A stretch of 64,000 bases of DNA. It comes from Micromonospora sp. MH99 (GTDB taxonomy: Bacteria > Actinomycetota > Actinomycetes > Mycobacteriales > Micromonosporaceae). Below, one piece after another: positions 19,121 through 28,092 of the stretch (position 1 is the first letter of the stretch; each line of letters starts with the position of its first letter). Where the stretch lies: contig NZ_MUZA01000029.1 in assembly GCF_021442385.1 (NCBI RefSeq), positions 1 to 64,000 of the forward strand. Direction: 5' to 3'. The translations under genes and the position numbers were made by a program. A model generated the notes under the pieces. That model was not told where the DNA came from. It ran no database searches and saw only the letters and a program-made list of their open reading frames with translations.

Positions 19121-20005
19121 TCAGTAGCCCAGGCAGACGCACTCGGTCATCAACGCCCGCACGTTGCGCACGTACGACGGGTTGGGGATGGCGAGGGGCT
19201 TGCCCTCCTGCGCCACCGCTCCGTGCCCGAAGTTGTACGCGGAGATGACGGCGTTGAGCAGGCAGGAGTCGAGTTCGGCGGTGCACAGGTCCGCGTCGAG
19301 GCGGAAGTCGGACTCGAAGTACATGTCGCCGATGTACTTGGTCAGCCAGGCCAGGTAGTTGGCCCCCAGGTACGCGTTGTCCCGGTAGTCGGCGATGGCG
19401 TAGCTCTGCTCGAACCGCTGGTTCATCCAGGTGGCGGTGGCCGGCATCACCTGCATCAGCCCGACGCCGCCGTCGCAGGCGTAGATGTTGGACTGCCAGC
19501 CGCTCTCCTGCCAGGCGGTCGCCTTGACCAGGTTGAGCGGGATCTTGAGCTCCGGGGCCGAGCTGGGCCAGTAGGTGCGGTTGGCGGCGTCGGTGAGCGC
19601 CGCCTTCACGTCGGCGCGGCTCGCCTGGGTGCCCTTGTAGCTGGGCTTGCAGGACGAGGGGGCGGGCTTTGGTGGCGCCGGCGGAACCTGCGTCTCGGTG
19701 GGCGGCTTGGCGACCGCGCGCGGCTTCGGGGCCGCCGTCGTGCGGGTCGGCTTCTTCGCGGGCGTCGGGGAGGCCGAGGCGCTGCGGCTCGGGGCGGCGC
19801 CCATCGCCGCCACGGCGCTCGGCGAGGGGCTCGGTTCCTCGACCGGCTCGTCGACCGGCTCGTCGGTCGGCGCCTCGGTGACCGAGACCGGAGCTGCGGC
19901 CTGGTCCTGGGGGCGTTGCCCCTTGCCCGCGCAACCGACCGCCCCGCCCGCGAGCAGCAGGCCGGCGAGCACGAGTGCGCCCAGCCGACCGGTTCGTTGA
20001 CGCAT
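19121..20005 (-). CDS. Lipoprotein lytic transglycosylase (SLT domain)
   Basis: The 294-residue protein starts with a lipoprotein signal (GALVLAGLLLAGGAVGC), followed by about 100 residues of Pro/Ser/Thr/Ala-rich linker that would span the cell wall. The C-terminal SLT domain has the catalytic Glu in ATAWQESGW, the GLMQVMPAT motif and a late SAYNFGHG motif. It would cleave the glycan strands of peptidoglycan. The ATG is preceded by GGGAGG at a good distance. It lies 33 bases behind the DedA-PAP2 gene on the same strand, so the two are probably cotranscribed. Confidence 0.9.
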   Translation of the reverse strand: MRQRTGRLGALVLAGLLLAGGAVGCAGKGQRPQDQAAAPVSVTEAPTDEPVDEPVEEPSPSPSAVAAMGAAPSRSASASPTPAKKPTRTTAAPKPRAVAKPPTETQVPPAPPKPAPSSCKPSYKGTQASRADVKAALTDAANRTYWPSSAPELKIPLNLVKATAWQESGWQSNIYACDGGVGLMQVMPATATWMNQRFEQSYAIADYRDNAYLGANYLAWLTKYIGDMYFESDFRLDADLCTAELDSCLLNAVISAYNFGHGAVAQEGKPLAIPNPSYVRNVRALMTECVCLGY

Positions 20006-20038
20006 GGTGGTCCTCCCCCGTCAGACAGTCGCCGCAGA

Positions 20039-21454
20039 TTAGCAAGGTTCGACGGGCCGGCGGTGCCCCTTCGACGGTCGGGCGTGACCTACCGGCCGCT
20101 CCCGGTCTCCCACCGCCCGGTCCCTGGTGGCCCAGGCGACCAGGAACACCACAGTCCACAGCACACCCAGCAGCACCGCCGCCGCCGTACCGCTCGCCGT
20201 CTCCAGACCGAGGTAGAGACGTGCCGCCGCCACCCCCAGCACGCCCGCGGCGGCGGCCGTCCACGCGGCCACCGCCACCGGCCACCGCGCGCTGCGCGAC
20301 ACCAGCCACGCGAGGGTGCACAGGCTCGCCGCGACAACGGCGTTCTGGGTCGAGAACGGAACGGCCTCGTGCCCACCCGGACCGCCACCGGGCGTCGAGG
20401 TCAACTCGGCCACCACGGCCAGCACCACCAGTGGCACGAACGCGCCAACGGTGCCGACCACACTGAGCAGATCCGTGCGCCATGGCCGGTTCCGCCACGC
20501 CAGCACCGCCGCCACCACTGCCACCAGAACGATCAGCACCCACCCGCGTACCAGCGACACCACGACAAGTGTGGCGTCGGCGGCATCCGGGGTACGGCGG
20601 GCGGTGAACCAGGCCCCGATGGCCCCGTCGAGCGCGGCCAGCCCGCTGTTGCGCACCACGACGGCGAGCAGGCCGGCGATGGCCAGCCCGGCGGCGAAGA
20701 GCAGCAGCAGCCCGGCGGCCAGGTTGAGCAGCAGCGTCCAGGCCGGCCCGATCCGCATGGCCACCAGGAAGAACAGCACGCCGTAGCGGGCGCTGAGCCA
20801 GCGCACCGGCGGCAGCGCGGCGGCCCGGGACAGCAGCGCGCGTACCGGGTCGGGGTTGCGGCCGAGCCACCGCCCGGCGAGGACCACCCCCAGCAGCCCC
20901 GCCAGCAACGCCAGTGCCGCGCCGGTGGCACGGCCGAGCAGTCGCGAGACCGTGTCGTACGACTCACCGGCGAGGTGGCCGAGCAGCACCGAGCCGCCGA
21001 CCCAGGTGACGATGCCGGCCAGGTTCCACGGCGCGAACCGCCGGTACGACATGCCGGCGGATCCGGCCAGCCGGGGCACCAGGGTGCGGGCGAAGGCCAC
21101 CCAGCGCGCCGCGAACACGCCCCTGCCGCCCAGGCGGGCGAGCATCGCGTCGGCGCGGCGCCACCGCTCGGGCCCGACCCGGTGGCCCAGCCCGGCACGC
21201 AGCTTCGGGCCGAAGCGCCGCCCGGCGCGGAACGCCAGCGCGTCACCCACGAACGCCGAGACGATCATCGCGAGCAGCGCCGGTCCGAGCCGCAAGGTAC
21301 CGTTGTAGGTGAGGAAGCCGACGAGCAGCAGGGTAGCCTCACCCGGCACCAGCAGGCCGAAGATCACCGCGGTCTCGCCCGCCACGATCAGCGCGGCGAC
21401 CAGGTAGATCCACAGGGTGGGCAGACCCTGCACCCAGGTCAGCAGGTCGTGCAC
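20039..21454 (-). CDS. DedA (VTT) domain fused to a degenerate PAP2 phosphatase-like domain
   Basis: Residues 1-200 form a complete DedA domain (VAGETAVIFGLLVPGEATLL, FRAGRRFGPKLRAGLG, FVARTLVPRLAGSAGMSYRRF-type motif). Residues 230-440 form a multi-helix membrane domain laid out like PAP2 lipid phosphatases. The PAP2 catalytic signature is lost: PSGH is replaced by FSTQNA, and the SR..LG.H...D motif reads ARLYLGLETASG, lacking the His and Asp. I infer a non-catalytic lipid-binding or transport module. The GTG at 21454 has a GGGGG site. The lytic transglycosylase gene follows directly, pointing to a role in envelope or undecaprenyl-phosphate traffic. Confidence 0.83.
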   Translation of the reverse strand: MHDLLTWVQGLPTLWIYLVAALIVAGETAVIFGLLVPGEATLLLVGFLTYNGTLRLGPALLAMIVSAFVGDALAFRAGRRFGPKLRAGLGHRVGPERWRRADAMLARLGGRGVFAARWVAFARTLVPRLAGSAGMSYRRFAPWNLAGIVTWVGGSVLLGHLAGESYDTVSRLLGRATGAALALLAGLLGVVLAGRWLGRNPDPVRALLSRAAALPPVRWLSARYGVLFFLVAMRIGPAWTLLLNLAAGLLLLFAAGLAIAGLLAVVVRNSGLAALDGAIGAWFTARRTPDAADATLVVVSLVRGWVLIVLVAVVAAVLAWRNRPWRTDLLSVVGTVGAFVPLVVLAVVAELTSTPGGGPGGHEAVPFSTQNAVVAASLCTLAWLVSRSARWPVAVAAWTAAAAGVLGVAAARLYLGLETASGTAAAVLLGVLWTVVFLVAWATRDRAVGDRERPVGHARPSKGHRRPVEPC

Positions 21455-21587
21455 TCAGGCCCCCGGGACACGGGAGCCAGCATGCCAGCCGGTGCAACGA
21501 CCGGCACAGCAGTTTCACCATAGATCAGGGGCACCTGGGGGTGACCCCGACGCAGCCTGCGCGAGCGCAGGCGGAAGGATAGAGGGT

Positions 21588-23456
21588 ATGCAGCTTCGCA
21601 CCGACCTCCGCAACGTCGCCATCATCGCTCACGTCGACCACGGCAAGACCACCCTGGTCGACGCCATGTTGCGGCAGGCCGGCGCCTACGGTGCCCGTGG
21701 CGAGAACACCGAACGGGTGATGGACTCGGGTGACCTGGAGCGGGAGAAGGGCATCACGATCCTGGCCAAGAACACCGGCGTGCGCTACCTGCCGGCGGAC
21801 GGCTCCGACCCGGTCACCATCAACATCATCGACACCCCCGGCCACGCCGACTTCGGTGGCGAGGTCGAGCGCGGCCTGACCATGGTCGACGGTGTGGTCC
21901 TGCTGGTCGACGCCAGCGAGGGCCCGCTTCCGCAGACCCGCTTCGTGCTGCGCAAGGCGCTGCGCGCCCGGATGCCGATCATCCTCGTGATCAACAAGGT
22001 GGACCGTCCCGACGCCCGGATCAAGGAGGTCGTGGACGACACCTACGAGCTCTTCCTCGACCTGGACGCCGACGAGGAGCAGATCGACTTCCCGATCGTG
22101 TACGCCTGCGCCCGGGACGGCATCGCCTCGCTGACCCAGCCCGCCGACGGCTCGGTCCCCGACGACAGCACCTCCCTGGAGCCGCTGTTCCGCACCCTGC
22201 TGGACACCATCCCGGCCCCCGCGTACGAGGATGGCGCTCCGCTTCAGGCGCACGTCACCAACCTCGACGCCTCGCCGTTCCTCGGCCGGCTGGCGCTGTG
22301 CCGGGTGCGCCAGGGCACGATCAGCAAGGGCCAGACGGTGGCCTGGTGCCGCACCGACGGCAGCACCCAGCGGGTCCGCATCTCCGAGATGCTGATGACC
22401 GAGGGCCTGGAGCGCAAGCCGGCCGAGACGGCCGGTCCGGGCGACATCATCGCGGTCGCCGGCATCTCCGACATCATGATCGGTGAGACCCTCGCCGACG
22501 CGGAGAACCCGGTAGCTCTGCCGCTGATCACCGTCGACGAGCCGGCCATCTCGATGACGATCGGCACCAACACGTCCCCGCTGGTGGGCCGGGTCAAGGG
22601 CTCCAAGGTCACCGCGCGCATGGTCAAGGACCGGCTCGACAAGGAGCTGATCGGCAACGTGTCGCTGCGGGTTCTGCCCACCGAGCGGCCGGACGCCTGG
22701 GAGGTGCAGGGCCGTGGTGAGCTGGCGCTGGCCATCCTGGTCGAGCAGATGCGCCGGGAGAGCTACGAGCTGACCGTCGGCAAGCCGCAGGTCGTCACCA
22801 AGGAGATCGACGGCAAGACCTGCGAGCCGGTCGAGCGGTTGACCATCGACGCCCCGGAGGAGTACCTGGGCGCGATCACCCAGCTCCTCGCGACCCGCAA
22901 GGGCCGGATGGAGCAGCTGGTCAACCACGGCACCGGCTGGATCCGGATGGAGTGGCTGGTCCCGGCGCGCGGCCTGATCGGCTTCCGCACCGAGTTCCTC
23001 ACCGACACCCGGGGCACCGGCATCCTGCACCACGTCTTCGAGTCGTACGAGCCGTGGTTCGGTGAGCTGCGTACCCGTAACAACGGCTCGCTGGTCGCCG
23101 ACCGGGCCGGCGCGGTCACCGCCTTCGCGATGATCAACCTGCAGGAGCGCGGTCAGCTGTTCGTCGACCCCACCACCGAGGTGTACGAGGGCATGATCGT
23201 CGGGGAGAACTCGCGCTCCGACGACATGGACGTCAACATCACCAAGGAGAAGAAGCTCACCAACATGCGGGCCTCGACCTCCGACGAGACCGAGAAGCTG
23301 ATCCCGCCGCGCAAGCTCTCGCTGGAGCAGGCGCTGGAGTTCTGCCGCGAGGACGAGTGCGTCGAGGTCACCCCGACCGCTGTGCGCATCCGCAAGGTGG
23401 TGCTCGACCAGCAGCAGCGCGGTCGGGCCGCCGCCCGCCGCAAGCACGCCGGCTGA
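21588..23456 (+). CDS. typA: Translational GTPase TypA/BipA
   Basis: The 622-residue protein has the five G motifs of the translation-factor family (AHVDHGKTTL, the switch with REKGITI, DTPGHADFGGEV, NKVDRPDAR) followed by the beta-barrel domain, EF-G-like domains III and V, and the TypA-specific C-terminal domain (PTEVYEGMIVGENSRSDDMDVN ... KKLTNMR). It binds ribosomes and helps 50S assembly and stress adaptation. The ATG is preceded by AGAGGG. The leader carries a small hairpin (GCCTGC..GCAGGC, 21555-21572). A strong terminator follows the gene. Confidence 0.96.
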   Translation: MQLRTDLRNVAIIAHVDHGKTTLVDAMLRQAGAYGARGENTERVMDSGDLEREKGITILAKNTGVRYLPADGSDPVTINIIDTPGHADFGGEVERGLTMVDGVVLLVDASEGPLPQTRFVLRKALRARMPIILVINKVDRPDARIKEVVDDTYELFLDLDADEEQIDFPIVYACARDGIASLTQPADGSVPDDSTSLEPLFRTLLDTIPAPAYEDGAPLQAHVTNLDASPFLGRLALCRVRQGTISKGQTVAWCRTDGSTQRVRISEMLMTEGLERKPAETAGPGDIIAVAGISDIMIGETLADAENPVALPLITVDEPAISMTIGTNTSPLVGRVKGSKVTARMVKDRLDKELIGNVSLRVLPTERPDAWEVQGRGELALAILVEQMRRESYELTVGKPQVVTKEIDGKTCEPVERLTIDAPEEYLGAITQLLATRKGRMEQLVNHGTGWIRMEWLVPARGLIGFRTEFLTDTRGTGILHHVFESYEPWFGELRTRNNGSLVADRAGAVTAFAMINLQERGQLFVDPTTEVYEGMIVGENSRSDDMDVNITKEKKLTNMRASTSDETEKLIPPRKLSLEQALEFCREDECVEVTPTAVRIRKVVLDQQQRGRAAARRKHAG

Positions 23457-23477
23457 CCTTCACCAGCACCCGGCACC

Positions 23478-23509
23478 GGGCGCGTCGGCCGCTTGCGGCC
23501 GACGCGCCC
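23478..23509 (+). terminator. Terminator hairpin after typA
   Basis: GGGCGCGTCGGCCG (23478-23491) pairs perfectly with CGGCCGACGCGCCC (23496-23509), with a 4-base loop. It starts 21 bases past the typA stop codon. Confidence 0.75.
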
Positions 23510-23557
23510 GTCCGCTTTCCGGCGGGGGTACGCGGGCCCGCCCGCCCCGTGATCGGC

Positions 23558-23563
23558 TACGGT
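23558..23563 (+). promoter_or_regulatory. -10 hexamer TACGGT of a leaderless gene
   Basis: TACGGT ends 7 bases before the ATG of the serine hydrolase at 23571, and no ribosome site lies between. Confidence 0.4.
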
Positions 23564-23570
23564 CACCGGC

Positions 23571-24422
23571 ATGACCTGGGATGATCTCGACGCCCATCTG
23601 GACCGGGTGCCGGGCACGGTCTCGGCGTACGTCTGTCGACTCGACGCACCCCCGACGTGGACCCGCCACGCCGACGCCGGCCACTACGCCGCCAGCACCA
23701 TGAAGGTGGGGGTGCTGGCCGCGCTGCACCGCGCCGCCGAGGCCGGCACGCTGGAGTTGGACGCCGACGTCCCGGTGGTCAACGAGTTCGACTCGGCCCA
23801 GCCCGGCGCTCCCCGCTTCTCCTGCGCCCGGCACTACGACAACGACGACGCCGTGTGGGACCGGCTCGGCGGCACCGCGCCCCTGCGCTGGCTCGCCGAA
23901 CGGATGATCGTACGGTCCAGCAACCTGGCGACCAACCTGGTCATCGGGCACGTCGGGTTGCCCGCGGTGGCCGAGGTGTGGTCGCTGGCCGGCGCCCGCA
24001 ACAGCGTCACCGGCCGGGGCATCGAGGACTTCGCCGCCCGCGAGGCCGGCATCACCAACACCGTCACCGCCGCCGACCTGGCCGCCCTGCTGGGCGCGCT
24101 GGCCAGCGGCGCCACGACTCCCGGCCGCCTCGCCTCGCCGGCCGGCTGCGCGACCATGCTCGACGTGCTGCTCGCCCAGGAGCACCGCGAGGACCTGGCC
24201 GCCGGCCTGCCCGAGGGCACCCGCGTCGCGCTCAAGAACGGCTGGGTACGCGGCGTGCGCCACAGCGTCGGCGTGGTGCTGCCCGACGACGCACCGCCGT
24301 ACGTCATCGCGGTGTGCACCACCACCGACCTGGCCGACAGCGACGAGGGCGTCGAGGACGACGCCTGCCGCCTGATCGCGCACGTCTCGGCGCAGGCCTG
24401 GGCGGCCCGCCACCGGCTCTGA
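23571..24422 (+). CDS. Class A beta-lactamase-like serine hydrolase
   Basis: The 283-residue protein has the SxxK nucleophile motif STMK near residue 42, an SSN motif in the position of SDN near 116, an omega-loop-like segment (GIEDFAAREAG) and a KNG triad in the place of KTG near 223. No signal peptide is visible, so it would act in the cytosol or leave by another route; a true secreted beta-lactamase is therefore unlikely. It may be an esterase, amidase or penicillin-binding relative. The mRNA appears leaderless. Confidence 0.83.
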   Translation: MTWDDLDAHLDRVPGTVSAYVCRLDAPPTWTRHADAGHYAASTMKVGVLAALHRAAEAGTLELDADVPVVNEFDSAQPGAPRFSCARHYDNDDAVWDRLGGTAPLRWLAERMIVRSSNLATNLVIGHVGLPAVAEVWSLAGARNSVTGRGIEDFAAREAGITNTVTAADLAALLGALASGATTPGRLASPAGCATMLDVLLAQEHREDLAAGLPEGTRVALKNGWVRGVRHSVGVVLPDDAPPYVIAVCTTTDLADSDEGVEDDACRLIAHVSAQAWAARHRL

Positions 24423-24476
24423 GGCCGGCACCCGCCGATCCGGCTAGGCTGCTGCCACCCCACCCCGGAGCCGCTG

Positions 24477-25208
24477 ATGCCTCGCAGCCGTACCCTGCTC
24501 GTCGTCTTTTCCGTCGTGACGGTGGCGAACCTGCTGGCCAACGCCGTCGACAGTGCAGTGGCCGAGCTGCTCACCAAGCCGCTGCTGATGCCGCTGCTGG
24601 CCGCGTACCTCTGGCGGGCGGCCACCGAACGCGGCGCCCGGCCGGACTATCTGGTGCTCGCCGCGTTGGCCTGCTCCACGGCCGGAGACGTGGCGCTGCT
24701 GGCCTCCGGCACCGGCTGGTTCATCGCCGGCATGGTCTGCTTCCTCGCCGCCCACGTCTGCTACCTCGTGGCCTTCACCCGGCACGGCGCCGCGACGCGG
24801 CTGCGCCGTCCGCCGCTGGTCGCGGCGCCTCTGCTGTACGCGGCGCTGACCGTCGCCGCGCTGGCCTGGATGTGGGCGGGGCTGACCGAGGCCGGGCTGG
24901 CCGTGCCGGTGGCCGGCTACGCCGTCGCGCTGGCGGCGATGGCCACCACCGCCGTGACCCAGGGCTGGCGGGTCGGTGTGGGCGCCGCGCTGTTCCTCGG
25001 CTCCGATCTGCTGATCGCCTCCGGGGTGGCCGACGTGGCCCAGCCGCCCGGCGCGTCGGTGCTCGTGATGGCGACGTACGCGGCCGGCCAGGCGTTGATC
25101 GTCATCGGGCGGGTCGCACGCGCCGACCGCCGTGGCGGTCACTCCAGCAGTTGCGCCCGCAGCGCCGTGAGGACCTCGTCGGTCAGCCCCAGCCCGTCGC
25201 GCAGGTAG
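24477..25208 (+). CDS. YhhN/TMEM86-family lysoplasmalogenase-like membrane protein
   Basis: The 243-residue protein has seven to eight hydrophobic segments and the YhhN pattern (TKPLLMPLLAAYL near residue 33; FLGSDLLIA near 180, with the conserved Asp residues in CSTAGDVALL and GSD). TMEM86 relatives hydrolyse the vinyl-ether bond of lysoplasmalogens; the bacterial role is less clear. GGAG lies 6 bases before the ATG, and a TAGGCT -10 hexamer lies at 24445-24450. The last 23 codons overlap the 3' end of the convergent phosphatase gene by 70 bases, and this tail (Ser/Arg-rich) looks like read-through into the neighbour. Confidence 0.8.
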   Translation: MPRSRTLLVVFSVVTVANLLANAVDSAVAELLTKPLLMPLLAAYLWRAATERGARPDYLVLAALACSTAGDVALLASGTGWFIAGMVCFLAAHVCYLVAFTRHGAATRLRRPPLVAAPLLYAALTVAALAWMWAGLTEAGLAVPVAGYAVALAAMATTAVTQGWRVGVGAALFLGSDLLIASGVADVAQPPGASVLVMATYAAGQALIVIGRVARADRRGGHSSSCARSAVRTSSVSPSPSRR

Positions 25209-25936
25209 CCGTCGAACGAGCCGTGCACCCGGCGCACCTCCTGGTAGCCGGCGTCGAGGTACGCGGCGCGGACCTCCAGCACCGGCAGCACCGCGTCGAC
25301 GTCCAGGCCGGGCTGCCGGCGTCGCATCGCCTCGATGATCACCGCCCGGAGGCTGTCGGTCAGCTCGTTGTTGCGCAGGTACTCGGCGCGGATCGTGGCC
25401 TCGTCCACACCGAGCGCGGTCAGCAGGACGACGGTGAGCCACCCGGTGCGGTCCTTGCCCGCGGAGCAGTGGTAGAGCAGCGGAAGGTTCTCCGGCCGGG
25501 CGGCCAGCCGCACCGCCGCGCCGAAGTTGACCCGGGCCGACTCGCCGGTGACGAACCATCGGTAGATCTCGGCCATCGCCCCCGCCGTGCCCTGCCGGGC
25601 CAGCTCCGCGTACGCGTCGAGGTCGTGGCCGAGCAGCACCGCCGAGACGTACGTGAAGACCGGGTGCTCCGGATCGTGCACCGGCAGGTGCACGACCCGC
25701 GGCTCGCCGGCCAGCCGGTCGGGCGGGGCGACATCGATCTCCGCCGAGGCGCGCAGGTCGAGCACGCAGGCCGGCCCCAGCTTCGCGAGCACCGGCAGAT
25801 CCTCGTCGGTGAGCCGACCCAGCGCCGGGGTGCGGAGCAGCCGTCCGGCCCGCACCCTGCGGCCGTCGGCGCCGAGCAGCCCGCCCAGGTCACGGGCGTT
25901 CGGTGCGCCCACCAGCTCCCAGTCCCGTTCGACCAT
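25139..25936 (-). CDS. Tyrosine-protein phosphatase / dual-specificity phosphatase of the Y_phosphatase3 type
   Basis: The 265-residue protein has the phosphatase loop HCSAGKDRTG (CX5R) near residue 165, an N-terminal NARDLGG motif and the AEYLRNNEL segment, all typical of the actinobacterial family of PtpB-like enzymes. These act on phosphotyrosine, phosphoserine or phosphoinositides in the family. The ATG is preceded by GGGAGGAG. It stands alone, divergent from the dipeptide epimerase gene with 43 bases between the two start codons, and its 3' end overlaps the convergent YhhN gene by 70 bases. Confidence 0.9.
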   Translation of the reverse strand: MVERDWELVGAPNARDLGGLLGADGRRVRAGRLLRTPALGRLTDEDLPVLAKLGPACVLDLRASAEIDVAPPDRLAGEPRVVHLPVHDPEHPVFTYVSAVLLGHDLDAYAELARQGTAGAMAEIYRWFVTGESARVNFGAAVRLAARPENLPLLYHCSAGKDRTGWLTVVLLTALGVDEATIRAEYLRNNELTDSLRAVIIEAMRRRQPGLDVDAVLPVLEVRAAYLDAGYQEVRRVHGSFDGYLRDGLGLTDEVLTALRAQLLE

Positions 25937-25967
25937 CCGGTCTCTCCTCCCGTCGCGTGTCTGCGTA

Positions 25968-25973
25968 TAGGGT
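25968..25973 (+). promoter_or_regulatory. -10 hexamer TAGGGT of the leaderless epimerase gene
   Basis: TAGGGT lies 6 bases before the ATG at 25980. The 43-base gap to the divergent phosphatase gene leaves no room for a long leader. Confidence 0.45.
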
Positions 25974-25979
25974 GCCCCA

Positions 25980-27077
25980 ATGACGATCTCGGCGGTACGC
26001 ACCCACCGGGTTTCTGCCCCCTTACACACCCCGTTCGTCACCGCGCTGCGCCGTACCACCACAGTGGAAACCCTGGTCGTCGAGCTGATCGACGCCGACG
26101 GTCGGTCCGGCTTCGGCGAGGCGCCGCAGGTGTGGCAGGTGACCGGCGCGTCGGTCGGCGGCGCGCAGGCGTGCGTACGCGAACTGCTCGGCCCGCTGCT
26201 CACCGGGCGGGACCCGGACGACCTGGTGGCCCGCTGCGCCGAGGTGCAGCGCGCCGTGGTCGGCAACGAGGCGGCGAAGGCCGCGATGGACGTGGCCCTG
26301 CACGACCTGGCCGCGCAGCGGTTGGGCGTACCCCTGGTGCGGTTGCTCGGCGGCACGGCCCTGCGGGTTCCGACGGACGTCACCCTCGCGGCGGGCGACG
26401 CGGTGGACCTGGCGACGGCCGCGCGGCAGCGGCAGGCCGACGGCTTCGGCGTGCTGAAGCTGAAGGTCGGCACGGACGCGGCCGGCGACCTGGACCGGGT
26501 ACGGGCGGTCCGCGCGGCGGTCGGCGCCGGGGTCCGGATCCGACTCGACGCCAATCAGGGCTGGACGCCCCGCGAGGCGGTCCGGGTGATCCGTGGCATC
26601 GAGGACGCCGGGCTGGACGTGGAGCTGGTCGAGCAGCCGGTGGCCCGGTGGGACCTGGACGGGCTGGCGTGGGTCAGCGACCGGGTGTCCGTGCCGATCC
26701 TGGCCGACGAGGCGGTCTTCGGGGTCCGCGACCTGGTCGAGGTGATCCGTCGCCGGGCCGCCGACCTGGTCAACGTCAAGCTGGCCAAGTGCGGCGGGCT
26801 GCAGCCGGCGCGCACCCTGCTGGAGCTGGCCGCCGCGCACGGGCTCGGCACTGTGGTCGGGTCGATGATGGAGAGTCAGGTCGGTATCGGCGCGGCGGCG
26901 AGCCTGGTCGCCGCGTACGGCACCACTGCCGTCGCCGACCTGGACGCCGCCTGGTGGCTGGCCTGGTCGCCGGTGCAGGGGGGCATCCGCTACGAGGGAC
27001 CGACAGTGGTGCTGCCGAATGCGCCTGGCCTGGGCATCTCCGGTCTGACTGAAGTAAAGGTGCAGACCCGCGGTTGA
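25980..27077 (+). CDS. Enolase-superfamily enzyme, dipeptide epimerase-like
   Basis: The 365-residue protein belongs to the muconate-lactonising subgroup. The active-site set is complete: the KLKVG motif (K-x-K base) near residue 160, metal ligands in DANQGW near 190, E in VELVEQP near 217 and D in LADEAVF near 241, and the opposite base Lys in VNVKLAKCGG near 265, with SMMES late. This pattern suits L-Ala-D/L-Glu epimerases that recycle murein peptides, and the next gene is an NlpC/P60 peptidase that could supply such dipeptides. Other epimerase or cycloisomerase substrates cannot be excluded. Confidence 0.88.
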   Translation: MTISAVRTHRVSAPLHTPFVTALRRTTTVETLVVELIDADGRSGFGEAPQVWQVTGASVGGAQACVRELLGPLLTGRDPDDLVARCAEVQRAVVGNEAAKAAMDVALHDLAAQRLGVPLVRLLGGTALRVPTDVTLAAGDAVDLATAARQRQADGFGVLKLKVGTDAAGDLDRVRAVRAAVGAGVRIRLDANQGWTPREAVRVIRGIEDAGLDVELVEQPVARWDLDGLAWVSDRVSVPILADEAVFGVRDLVEVIRRRAADLVNVKLAKCGGLQPARTLLELAAAHGLGTVVGSMMESQVGIGAAASLVAAYGTTAVADLDAAWWLAWSPVQGGIRYEGPTVVLPNAPGLGISGLTEVKVQTRG

Positions 27078-27136
27078 TGACCGTTGGTTTCTTTCATAGG
27101 GTTCCCCTGAACAGCCGACACGAGCTGGGGGTTGAC

Positions 27137-28054
27137 GTGGAACTGCAACAGGGCCGCGAGGCCATCGTCCGGGTCGCCGTCGCGACGCTGTGGTCCTCCC
27201 CCGAGGCGGTCCGGCCGGTCGACGGTCCCGCGCTCACGGCCGGCGTTGACATCCCGACGTGGGTTCGCGGCATGGACACCGACCAGCAGGTCGGCGACTG
27301 CGTGCTGAGCCAGCTCCTGCTCGGCGAGCGGGTGCTGATCGACGAGCTGCGCCCCGACGGCTGGGCACGGGTCGTCGCCGTCGAGCAGCCGGCCGCCAAG
27401 CTCGATCCCCGCGGCTACCCGGGTTGGCTCCCCGCCGACCAGCTGACCCCCGTGGATCCCACAGTCAGCGGCGACCCGCTGATCGTGGACGCAACCGTCA
27501 CCGGGCTGCACACCGCCCCGGGCGGGCCGGTGGCGCTGCCCGGCGTCGTCGTCGGCACGCGCCTCGTCCCGGCCGGCCCGGCCCGCGACGGCTGGCGACC
27601 GGTGCACGTCCCCGCCCAGGCCGCGCCGCTCTGGCTGCCCGACGGGCAGCTCGTCCCGGTGCCCACCGAGCCGCCCAGCGCCGCCGACGCGCTCGCGGTG
27701 GCCCAGCGGCTGCTGGACGTCGCCTACATCTGGGGCGGGCTCTCCGCGTACGGCATCGACTGCTCGGGCCTCGTCCACCTGGCGTGGCGCCGGTTCGGCG
27801 TACTGCTGCCCCGCGACGCCGACGACCAGGCCGTCGCCACGACCCCGCTGCCCCTGGGCGCGGAGCGTCCTGGCGACCTCTACTTCTTCGCCCGCCCCGG
27901 CCGCAAGATCCACCACATCGGCATCGTCACCGCCGTCGCCGACGACCCGACGACCCGACGGATGCTGCACGCCTGCTACCGGCGGCGACGGGTGCTGGAG
28001 GAACAGCTGCCGGCCGACCGGACCGCCACTCTCGTCGGCGTCCACCGGGTCTGA
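27137..28054 (+). CDS. NlpC/P60 (C40) peptidase with SH3-like domains
   Basis: The C-terminal NlpC/P60 domain has the catalytic Cys in YGIDCSGLVHLAWRR near residue 211, the His in HHIGIVT near 257 and the third polar residue in HACY. Two SH3-like repeats precede it, an arrangement like YkfC-type enzymes that cut gamma-D-Glu-diamino-acid bonds in muropeptides. No signal peptide is seen, so an intracellular muropeptide-recycling role with the adjacent dipeptide epimerase fits. I chose GTG 27137 (GGGGG 5 bases upstream) because codons between the ATG at 27077 and this site have unusual third positions; the ATG would give a TGATG overlap with the epimerase stop. Confidence 0.86.
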   Translation: MELQQGREAIVRVAVATLWSSPEAVRPVDGPALTAGVDIPTWVRGMDTDQQVGDCVLSQLLLGERVLIDELRPDGWARVVAVEQPAAKLDPRGYPGWLPADQLTPVDPTVSGDPLIVDATVTGLHTAPGGPVALPGVVVGTRLVPAGPARDGWRPVHVPAQAAPLWLPDGQLVPVPTEPPSAADALAVAQRLLDVAYIWGGLSAYGIDCSGLVHLAWRRFGVLLPRDADDQAVATTPLPLGAERPGDLYFFARPGRKIHHIGIVTAVADDPTTRRMLHACYRRRRVLEEQLPADRTATLVGVHRV

Positions 28055-28086
28055 CCGGTCGGGCCCGTGGTGCGGGCCCGACCGGT
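28054..28086. terminator. Bidirectional terminator between the NlpC/P60 and terC genes
   Basis: ACCGGTCGGGCCCG pairs perfectly with CGGGCCCGACCGGT (14 bp, loop TGGTG). The first base of the stem is the last base of the peptidase stop codon. The convergent terC stop follows at 28093. Confidence 0.75.
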
Positions 28087-28092
28087 GGTGGT

